Shown in pieces: positions 8,077 through 15,015 of a stretch of DNA of 24,728 bases (position 1 is the first letter of the stretch; each line of letters begins with the position of its first letter). The notes beneath the pieces were generated by a model that saw only the letters and a list, made by a program, of their open reading frames with translations, was not told the DNA's origin and did no database searches. The DNA is taken from assembly GCA_964549475.1 (NCBI GenBank), contig CAZJXH010000016.1, positions 1-24,728 of the forward strand, read 5' to 3'. The DNA comes from JBBQKF01 sp964549475. Lineage in GTDB: Bacteria; Bacillota; Clostridia; Saccharofermentanales; UBA5734. The position numbers and the translations under genes were made by a program.

Positions 8077-9185
8077 AATGGCTTCTTCATCCGGGCTATC
8101 GTTTTTATCTCTGTATATATCAACGAAGTGGCATCCGGCATGGCCAGCGTTTTTGCAAGCCGCTCCATTCTGGCGATTCGATCCGGATCGGCAAGCAGAG
8201 ACGTCATTTGTTCATAAAGCAGCGAATCATTCAATTCCTGATCCGCAATCAGGACACTTGCGCCGATATCCGAAAATGTTTTCGCATTGAACGTCTGGTG
8301 GTCGCCCGCTGCATATGGATAGGGGACCATGATGGATGCTTTTCCTGTCACTGCGATTTCGCTGCAGGTCAGCGCGCCGGCTCGGCACAGGACAACGTCC
8401 GCGCTTGCGACATAAAGGTGCTGATCGAACAGATACTCTTTCAAATCAAGATCCGGAGCGTATTTCCGGGTCTCTTCGGCCAGGTCGGGATAGGCAAGTC
8501 TGCCGCATGCCAGAATGATACGAAACCCCGGGTCCGGATGGTTTTTTACCAAATTCACAATCGTCTGATTGATTGTCCTTGCCCCCAGGCTGCCTCCCGT
8601 TGCAAACAGGATTTTCTCACCGGGTCCGATCCCCAGTTCCTTCCGCGCGTTTTCCTTTGTCAGGTTAAAAAACACTTCCCTCACCGGATTGCCGGTCAGA
8701 ACGACTTTTTTAGCTTTTGAAAAAGCGGACTGGGTGTTGGGGAAACTGATGCAGACCACGGTCGCGCGTTTCGCCAGAAACCGGTTTGCTTTCCCCGGAA
8801 AAGCATTCTGCTCATGCAGAAGCGTGGGGATTCCCATGCTGTTCGCCATCGAAACCATGGGGCCGCAGACATATCCTCCAGTCCCGATGACCACATCCGG
8901 TTTTACTTTTCGCAAAAGATCCCGGCTCTGCCTGCGGCCTTTGAAAAATGCCGCCAGTGCCTGAAAAAGCTTCCTGGATGGCTTGGTGGGAAATCCCATT
9001 GCGTCAATGTGCACCAATTCATAATGGTGGTTTGGAACAATGGTATTTTCCATACCTCTCGCCGTACCGCAAAAAACGATATGCGCGCCGGGCTCCTGTT
9101 TCTTTATTTCATCGGCAATGGCGATTGCGGGGTTGATATGTCCGCTAGTGCCGCCTGCCGCGATAATATACGTTTTTACTTCCAA
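8073..9185 (-). CDS. murG: UDP-GlcNAc:lipid I N-acetylglucosaminyltransferase
   Basis: MurG adds GlcNAc to lipid I on the inner membrane face, producing lipid II. The 370-residue GT28-type protein has the N-domain glycine loop GGTSGHINPA (residues 11-20), HEQNAFPGKANR (124-135), the second glycine loop GGSLGARTIN (197-206), and the UDP-GlcNAc-binding segment CRAGALTCSEI (267-277, E276) followed by PYAAGDHQTFNA. The start is TTG with AAGGAG 5-6 nt upstream; the protein begins where MurG normally begins. The 339-nt gap before it carries a good promoter candidate and 19-bp tandem repeats, so murG-divIB-sbp may be transcribed independently of the upstream genes as well as with them. Confidence 0.98.
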   Translation of the reverse strand: MEVKTYIIAAGGTSGHINPAIAIADEIKKQEPGAHIVFCGTARGMENTIVPNHHYELVHIDAMGFPTKPSRKLFQALAAFFKGRRQSRDLLRKVKPDVVIGTGGYVCGPMVSMANSMGIPTLLHEQNAFPGKANRFLAKRATVVCISFPNTQSAFSKAKKVVLTGNPVREVFFNLTKENARKELGIGPGEKILFATGGSLGARTINQTIVNLVKNHPDPGFRIILACGRLAYPDLAEETRKYAPDLDLKEYLFDQHLYVASADVVLCRAGALTCSEIAVTGKASIMVPYPYAAGDHQTFNAKTFSDIGASVLIADQELNDSLLYEQMTSLLADPDRIARMERLAKTLAMPDATSLIYTEIKTIARMKKPL

Positions 9186-9234
9186 AGATGCTCCTTTTCT
9201 CCATTTGGCTGTTCCCTGTTTTTTACATTACTAT

Positions 9235-9326
9235 ATTTTCTTCTGCATGATTGTTTTTCTTCTGCATATTTGTTTTTCTTCTGCATATTTGTTTTTCTTC
9301 TGCATGGTTGTTTTTCTTCTGTATTA
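9235..9326. repeat. 19-bp tandem repeat, about five copies
   Basis: The plus-strand unit is ttgtttttcttctgcatat. Two exact copies run from 9251 to 9288, followed by copies with one and three changes at their ends (9289-9307, 9308-9326), and preceded by a partial copy (9235-9250). On the transcribed strand the unit reads AGAAGAAAAACAA-rich. Because 19 is not a multiple of 3, the array does not keep a reading frame. It lies in the ftsW-murG gap, inside the predicted 5' leader of murG. Slipped-strand expansion is the likely origin. Confidence 0.9.
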
Positions 9327-9405
9327 CTGCTACTTTCTTCTGCTGTTTCTATATTTGTTCCTGCGCGGTCTCCATGCAGCTTGATCTTGTTTTTCTATCT
9401 TGATT

Positions 9406-9435
9406 ATTCTAATTTTATTATAGCCTTTTTGTCAA
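9406..9435 (-). promoter_or_regulatory. Candidate sigma-A promoter for murG
   Basis: On the minus strand a perfect TTGACA (-35, 9430-9435) and TAGAAT (-10, one mismatch, 9406-9411) are separated by 18 nt. The spacing and match quality make this one of the two best promoter candidates in the window. Transcription would begin near 9398, giving a leader of roughly 210 nt before murG that contains the 19-bp repeat array. The rest of the 339-nt gap between ftsW and murG (9186-9524) shows no convincing gene or terminator. Confidence 0.6.
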
Positions 9436-9524
9436 TATCGGGTTTTTCACTTCCCTTTGTCTGTCTTTGCTGATCCTTGTGTTCACATGGTATTCCCTGT
9501 TCGGATACTGCTGAAGTCCCGTTG

Positions 9525-10862
9525 TTATCGGTTGAGCGTCCGAGACGCCGCCGGATCTCTTTTCATCCGGATACCGGACTTTGACACACTTAGCAGGAGG
9601 CCGATTCCAATAAAAAAGAACAGACTCGAAGTGCCTCCGTAACTGAAAAACGGCAGGGTGATCCCGGTCGGAGGGATTGCCATGGTTGCAACGCCGATGT
9701 TCAGAAAAGCCTGGACAGCGATGAGAATCGAATAGCCAAAGGAAATGAGGCATCCATGGATTGTCGCGGCCTTGCTTGCGACCCGCACACCAAGTATCAT
9801 GAAAAGGATAAAAAGCAGCAAAACCGATGTTGCACCAATCAAGCCCAATTCTTCCGCAATAATGGAAAAAATGTAGTCGTTGTACTGCATCGGAAGGTAT
9901 CCCCACTTCTGGATGCTGTTTCCGAATCCGACGCCGAATATGCCGCCGGATCCGATTGCATTGAGCGACTGGGTTGTCTGGTACAGATCATCTTTGCTGG
10001 CATCTGCCGAACCGCTGAAAATATTAAGGCGTTTTAAAACATACTTAAAATCAACATAATGCTGTATTTTTTCAGGAAGCACCGGATAAATCGCCATAAG
10101 AACCAGGATCAGGACAACGGCTATCGCAAGAAGCATCATGCATCCGGTCACCCATGACCTGGCGGGTATTTTCGCACTGATGAATAAAAACACAACCAGA
10201 ATAGCCAGAATGGCCAGACAGGAGACATGCGGCTGCATCAGAATGAGAATCACCCAGACGCCGATCGCTATAGCCGGGATGATGATATCGAAGAACCCGT
10301 CATGCCAGATCTGCATCCCTTTTCTCCGGCTGAGCAGTTTTCCTGCCGCTCGTTGCCGCTTCACCCATGAAGTATACCCGGCAAAACAAAAAACAAGCGC
10401 AATCTTTGCCATCTCGGACGGTTGGAATTGGAACCCCAGAACGCGTACCCATCTTTTTGCTCCGTTTAAAGCAACTCCGCATAAAACCGGATTGCGCGGA
10501 ATAAAAATAGCCGCCAGCAGGATCGTGGTTGCAAGATATAGAAGGATAACCAGCATGATATTATCGAATTTCCGAATGGGAATAAATATCGCGATGAACA
10601 GGGCGATCAGAATGCCAATCAGGGTGGACGACCCCTGATTTTGTACAAAATAGAGCGGACTTCCTTTTGATGCGAACCCTTCGGTCATGCTCGCACTGAA
10701 CAGCATGACCATTCCAAAGCAGATCATCAGGAAAAGGACAATGATCAGACCTCCGTCCATCCGTTTGATTCTTGAATATTTAATTGGGTTTCCATTCTCA
10801 TCCAGATAATGCTCTTTTTCAATTTTTTCCCGGACGCGGATGTTCAGATCATTTTTTTTCAC
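9525..10862 (-). CDS. ftsW: Septal peptidoglycan glycosyltransferase FtsW (SEDS family)
   Basis: FtsW polymerises lipid II at the septum together with its class B PBP. The 445-residue protein has a cytoplasmic N-tail of about 36 residues and about ten hydrophobic segments. SEDS landmarks are NGAKRW (133-138), FQFQPSEMAK (144-153) and the long extracellular loop LNIFSGSADASKDDLYQTTQSLNAIGSGG; D287 is my best guess for the catalytic acidic position. GFGNSIQKWGYLPMQYNDYIF and the C-terminal PPTGITLPFFSYGG complete the set. The transmembrane QPD motif of many homologues reads QPH here (210-212). The start is GTG with AGGAG 8 nt upstream. It follows mraY by about 50 nt; murD, which often lies between these two genes, is absent. 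Confidence 0.96.
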   Translation of the reverse strand: MKKNDLNIRVREKIEKEHYLDENGNPIKYSRIKRMDGGLIIVLFLMICFGMVMLFSASMTEGFASKGSPLYFVQNQGSSTLIGILIALFIAIFIPIRKFDNIMLVILLYLATTILLAAIFIPRNPVLCGVALNGAKRWVRVLGFQFQPSEMAKIALVFCFAGYTSWVKRQRAAGKLLSRRKGMQIWHDGFFDIIIPAIAIGVWVILILMQPHVSCLAILAILVVFLFISAKIPARSWVTGCMMLLAIAVVLILVLMAIYPVLPEKIQHYVDFKYVLKRLNIFSGSADASKDDLYQTTQSLNAIGSGGIFGVGFGNSIQKWGYLPMQYNDYIFSIIAEELGLIGATSVLLLFILFMILGVRVASKAATIHGCLISFGYSILIAVQAFLNIGVATMAIPPTGITLPFFSYGGTSSLFFFIGIGLLLSVSKSGIRMKRDPAASRTLNR

Positions 10863-10913
10863 GATTTCAGCTCCTGTTGACTGGCGTGCCCGATATGCAC
10901 TCCGGTTAATCCT

Positions 10914-11966
10914 TTATAGTACAAGAAGCAGCCCGATCAGGCAGCCGGCCAGGGTGATCAGACAGAAGACACCGATGACTTTCCATTCGCTCCATCCGCC
11001 CAGTTCGAAATGATGATGGAGCGGAGCCATCCGGAACACTCTTTTCTTTGTGCGCTTGAAATAAGACACCTGGATCAGTACGGATAGCGATTCCATCACA
11101 TAAACAATCCCGATGGGAACCAATATCCAGGGAATCCCCATCAAGATCGATGCCGCCGCGACAGCCGCTCCCAGTGCCTGGGATCCGGTATCGCCCATGA
11201 AAAGCTTCGCAGGATGCCGGTTGTACAAGAAAAACCCGATGCAGCCCGCTGCCACTGCGAAAGAATACAAAGATGCCGTTTGGGAATAAAATGTGTTCAA
11301 TGACGCGCCCATGATGCCGAGGGTCAACGCGACCATCGCGGTGACACTGGCTGCAAGGCCATCGACTCCGTCTGTTATATTTACTGAATTGCTTGTCACA
11401 TAAAGAACAAAAGCAAGGAAAAGCCCATAGATGATTTTGCCGGTTCCAGCGACTTCGATCGGTGTCCCTCCGTTTGCAAGATCGGTGAACGGAAGCAGGA
11501 AGTAGGGCGTTACGCCGGAAAAATAAAGGTAATAAATTGTATATCCGGCAATAACCACCATCAGCAGAAGGGATTTCGCAGTGGCAGAGAGGCCGCTTTT
11601 CTTCACTCTGACTTTGATAAAATCATCTATGAATCCTACGGCTCCTATCAAAAAAGTAAACCAGGCGATAGCAATCAGCGGTGCGATTGCTTTCTCATTC
11701 AATAGAAAGCGGAATTGCGGAAGAAATGGAAGGATCGTTCCCATGATCAGCAAAGGGATCAAAAACATCACCCCCCCGAAAGTGGGTGTTCCGGATTTAG
11801 CCAGATGCGTTTTGGGACCGTCCTCCCTTTCATGCTGTCCAACAGCAAGCTTTCGTAATACAGGCAGTAAAACCAAGCCAAGCAGCAAGGTCAGTAATAA
11901 TACAGGAATAAAGGAGGGGACCCCCAATTTGATAATCCGATCCAATTGTATTTCCATTGTGTTCAT
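10914..11966 (-). CDS. mraY: Phospho-N-acetylmuramoyl-pentapeptide transferase
   Basis: MraY transfers phospho-MurNAc-pentapeptide to undecaprenyl phosphate, making lipid I at the inner membrane. The 350-residue polytopic protein carries DGPKTHLAKSGTPTFGG (49-65), the aspartate pair in FIDDFIK (114-115), NITDGVDGLA (196-205), FMGDTGS (256-262) and the histidine triad APLHHHFE (317-319), all hallmarks of the family. The frame is open to a TTG at 11993. I place the start at the ATG at 11966, where GGGAG stands 8 nt upstream; another ATG lies three codons later. It follows murF by 58 nt and precedes ftsW. Confidence 0.97.
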   Translation of the reverse strand: MNTMEIQLDRIIKLGVPSFIPVLLLTLLLGLVLLPVLRKLAVGQHEREDGPKTHLAKSGTPTFGGVMFLIPLLIMGTILPFLPQFRFLLNEKAIAPLIAIAWFTFLIGAVGFIDDFIKVRVKKSGLSATAKSLLLMVVIAGYTIYYLYFSGVTPYFLLPFTDLANGGTPIEVAGTGKIIYGLFLAFVLYVTSNSVNITDGVDGLAASVTAMVALTLGIMGASLNTFYSQTASLYSFAVAAGCIGFFLYNRHPAKLFMGDTGSQALGAAVAAASILMGIPWILVPIGIVYVMESLSVLIQVSYFKRTKKRVFRMAPLHHHFELGGWSEWKVIGVFCLITLAGCLIGLLLVL

Positions 11967-12024
11967 TCTTTTTCTCCCATTTGATAAATTCAACGATCCG
12001 CAGGATCTGCTCTGTCAGAGTCCG

Positions 12025-13509
12025 TCAATCGTGCAGCTGTTCCAGCAGGATCTGTGTGACTTTTTCCATTTCGAACGCTCTCGAGCCTTTGACCAGTAGA
12101 ACGTCATGTTTTCTCACTTCTTTTATGATTGCTCCGGCCAACTCGTCGCGGGTCGCAAAAACGTGGATCTGCGGTGAAATAATGCTCGAATCCTGCGGTT
12201 TTTCATCCTGTGGTTTTTCATCCGCCTGCAGCGCCTTTTCCATCCCCGTCCGGACACTTTTCGATTCCGGTCCGCAGACAAACACCTGGTCAATTTTATA
12301 TCGGACACAGGCTTCCCCGATTTTTTCGTGAGCCGCCGAAGCGTATTCTCCAAGCTCAAGCATTCCGCCAAGTACAGCGATCTTCCGTCTGTTTCCGGCG
12401 ACATCCGACAGCATCGCGATTGCGGCGCACATGGATTCCGGACCTGCATTATATGTATCATCGATGATCGTGACATTCTGACGGACAAGAACCCGCTGCC
12501 GGTTTCCTACCGCCTGATAGTCGGACAGTCCTGTTATCACGTTCTGTAAATTCAATTCCAGTTCGACGGCGACAGCAATTCCGATCAGAGCATTGGCAAC
12601 GTTGTGCGCACCTGGAACCGGAAGAACGACATCGTTCAGAACAACCGGAATCCCCTGAAACGATTTGATTTCGACTTGAAACGCCACGCTATCCGCTGTT
12701 TGTTTCAAATCGTATCCGCGAACGGTGAATTCCGCACGAACCGGAATCTCCTCGCCGACCATGACTGCAGCCGTACGGATCCTGGGTGCGGCCTGATTCC
12801 CATATTGAAGCAGATTGGGATCATTCGCATTGAAAATAAGAAGTCCGTTTTCTGCCAGTCCTTCGACGATTTCTGTTTTCGCCTTTAAAATTTCGTCCTG
12901 GCTTCCCAGCCGTTCGATATGGGAAAATCCGATATTTGTAATCACCGCAATATCGGGCTTTGCAATCTTTGTCAATTTCCGGATCTCGCCCAGTCCGCGC
13001 ATCCCCATCTCTACGATGCATACCTTGGCGTCTTCCGGTGTTTCGAGCAATGTTTTCGGCAGCCCGATCTCATTGTTGTAATTCGCCTTGGTCTGATGCA
13101 CCGATGTCTCGGAGGAAATCGCCGCTGCGATCATGGCCCGGGTCGATGTCTTGCCGACACTGCCGGTCACTCCGACAACGGTATATCCCTGGTCTTCCCG
13201 CATAAAAGCCGCTATGGACTGGTAGGCTTCAAGGGTGTCCTTCACCAGGATAGCGGTATAGTCGCCTTTCGGGACTTTTGTCTCATCACTGGCACAAACC
13301 GCGCAGGCACCTTTTTCGACTGCTTGCGCGATGTAATCATGCCCGTCGAATTTCTCGCCGGTCAAAGCGATAAACAGAGAGCCCGGTTCGATTTGACGCG
13401 TATCCGTCGAAACGGCGCAAATGCATTGAGCCTTTTTTCCCTGATGTAAAAGGGATCCTTTTGTTATTTTTATAAGCTGCTCGATTCTGATTTTTTGCAT
13501 TGTTCTCAT
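12025..13509 (-). CDS. murF: UDP-MurNAc-tripeptide--D-alanyl-D-alanine ligase
   Basis: MurF adds D-Ala-D-Ala to the UDP-MurNAc tripeptide, the last cytoplasmic precursor step. The 494-residue Mur ligase has an N-terminal substrate domain, the P-loop GSVGKTST (116-123), the MurF-specific KANYNNEIGLP (141-151), and a DDTYNAGPESM segment in the C-terminal half. The ATG immediately follows the murE stop, and an AAGGA lies about 8 nt upstream inside murE; a second ATG three codons on is an alternative. Near residues 430-440 a 15-bp tandem duplication inserts EKPQDEKPQD in a surface-type, variable part of the protein. Confidence 0.97.
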   Translation of the reverse strand: MRTMQKIRIEQLIKITKGSLLHQGKKAQCICAVSTDTRQIEPGSLFIALTGEKFDGHDYIAQAVEKGACAVCASDETKVPKGDYTAILVKDTLEAYQSIAAFMREDQGYTVVGVTGSVGKTSTRAMIAAAISSETSVHQTKANYNNEIGLPKTLLETPEDAKVCIVEMGMRGLGEIRKLTKIAKPDIAVITNIGFSHIERLGSQDEILKAKTEIVEGLAENGLLIFNANDPNLLQYGNQAAPRIRTAAVMVGEEIPVRAEFTVRGYDLKQTADSVAFQVEIKSFQGIPVVLNDVVLPVPGAHNVANALIGIAVAVELELNLQNVITGLSDYQAVGNRQRVLVRQNVTIIDDTYNAGPESMCAAIAMLSDVAGNRRKIAVLGGMLELGEYASAAHEKIGEACVRYKIDQVFVCGPESKSVRTGMEKALQADEKPQDEKPQDSSIISPQIHVFATRDELAGAIIKEVRKHDVLLVKGSRAFEMEKVTQILLEQLHD

Positions 13510-14985
13510 CTACATTTCCTTCAAAATTTGGGTTGCGACTTCCACATCATCAAAATGAATGGTTCTATCTGCAAAAATCTGATAATCCTCGTGGCCTTTT
13601 CCCGCGATAATCACCATATCCCCTGTTTTTGCATGAGTGACGGCATATCCGATGGCCGCTGTGCGGTCCAAAATCTTGATATACTCGCCGGATGTCTTTT
13701 TTACTCCGGTCTCGACATCGTTCAGAATCTGTTCCGGCGATTCGGTCCTGGGGTTGTCCGACGTGATAACCGTGAAATCTGCAAACTTCCCGGATACCTC
13801 CCCCATTTCGAACCGTCTTGACTTTGCCCGGTCTCCTCCGCATCCGAATACGCAGATAAGCCGGCCGTCTACGTATTTCCGCAATGTCCGCAGCAGGCTT
13901 TCGAGGCTTGCGGCATTGTGGGCATAATCCACGATCACCTGGAAGTCCCGGTTCGTCTTAACCGCCTGTACGCGCCCCTTTACTGTGATATCGGACAATC
14001 CCTCGACCACCGCTTCAAACGGGATTCCCAGAATCCCCGCACAGGCAATGGCGCAAAGAGCGTTATAGACATTGAATTCCCCCGGCATTCCAACGAAGAC
14101 CTGTCCATTATACCATGGACTTGCGATCATAAACCGGGTTCCGATTTTATCGGCAGACACAACGGCTTCCAGGCCAGTTGCCCGGATCATGGCATTTTCG
14201 GATAATCCAAACGTATAGAGTGTCGCGTTTCTATTTGCCCGGGCGCGTTCCATCATCTGTTCCGAATAATCCGCATCCATGTTGATGACCGCGTTCTTTG
14301 ACATGTCGAACAGTGCTGCTTTCGCCTGCCAGTATTCCTCGATATTCGCATGTTCGCCCGATCCGATATGATCATTGTATAAATTGGTAAAAACGCCGAT
14401 TTCGTATTCGCACCCATAGACACGGTTCAAGGAAAGCCCTTGCGAAGAGACTTCCATGACACAATGGGCGATATCCGCCCGGACACAGTCGGCAAGAAGG
14501 GATTGGAGCTCATAGGATTCCGGAGTTGTTCTAGAGGTGTGGACCGGCTCGTCTCCGATCATATTGATGATGGTTCCGATCAGTCCGGATTCTTTTCCGG
14601 ATGCTTTCAGAATGGACCGGATCATAAAAGTTGCCGTTGTTTTTCCTTTTGTGCCGGTAATTCCGACAAGATGCAATTTTCGGGATGGATTGTCGAAAAA
14701 ATTGCAGCTTGTCCGAGCAAGGCCGATTCTTGTATCGGGCACCCGAATGCATACAGGTCCGGTGAATTCTATATCCTTCTGGATCATGACAGCAGCGGCC
14801 CCGCCGGCGATCGCCTGCTGGATGTAATCGTGGCCATCGCTGACAAATCCTTCAATGCAGATAAAAAGCGACCCCTTCCTTACTTTGCGGGAATCATAGG
14901 CAATGTTTCCTATTTCAATGTCCAGATTGCCATTTCCGATTATTCTTTTTTCATCCAGGCCATCCAGCAATTGTGCTAATTTCAT
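13510..14985 (-). CDS. murE: UDP-MurNAc-L-Ala-D-Glu:meso-diaminopimelate ligase
   Basis: MurE adds the third stem-peptide residue. The 491-residue protein has the Mur ligase P-loop GTKGKTT (111-117), the RTTPE motif (152-156), the AKAALFD segment with the probable carbamylated lysine (K222), and the C-terminal KGHEDYQ. DNPR at 410-413 is the signature of enzymes using meso-diaminopimelate rather than lysine. One usually well-kept segment differs: NLYNDHIGSGEH (201-212), where many homologues have DHLDYH. The ATG has GGGAG 8 nt upstream; the preceding PBP gene ends 30 nt before. murE, murF and mraY form a compact block. Confidence 0.97.
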   Translation of the reverse strand: MKLAQLLDGLDEKRIIGNGNLDIEIGNIAYDSRKVRKGSLFICIEGFVSDGHDYIQQAIAGGAAAVMIQKDIEFTGPVCIRVPDTRIGLARTSCNFFDNPSRKLHLVGITGTKGKTTATFMIRSILKASGKESGLIGTIINMIGDEPVHTSRTTPESYELQSLLADCVRADIAHCVMEVSSQGLSLNRVYGCEYEIGVFTNLYNDHIGSGEHANIEEYWQAKAALFDMSKNAVINMDADYSEQMMERARANRNATLYTFGLSENAMIRATGLEAVVSADKIGTRFMIASPWYNGQVFVGMPGEFNVYNALCAIACAGILGIPFEAVVEGLSDITVKGRVQAVKTNRDFQVIVDYAHNAASLESLLRTLRKYVDGRLICVFGCGGDRAKSRRFEMGEVSGKFADFTVITSDNPRTESPEQILNDVETGVKKTSGEYIKILDRTAAIGYAVTHAKTGDMVIIAGKGHEDYQIFADRTIHFDDVEVATQILKEM

Positions 14986-15015
14986 TCCATCTCTCCCTTG
15001 TCTTTTTCTCCAGGT

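Noticed and set aside
9240..9315. 24-codon ORF on the minus strand within the 19-bp repeats
   Set aside because: The period of 19 bp breaks the frame between copies, and no Shine-Dalgarno precedes the ATG.
9235..9326. CRISPR-like array
   Set aside because: The 19-bp units are directly adjacent, with no unique spacers and no cas genes nearby; it is a simple tandem repeat.
8814..9473. Plus-strand ORF of 219 codons across murG and the 19-bp repeats
   Set aside because: Its C-terminal half is only the Phe/Leu/Cys-rich translation of the tandem repeats, and its N-terminal half is antisense to murG.
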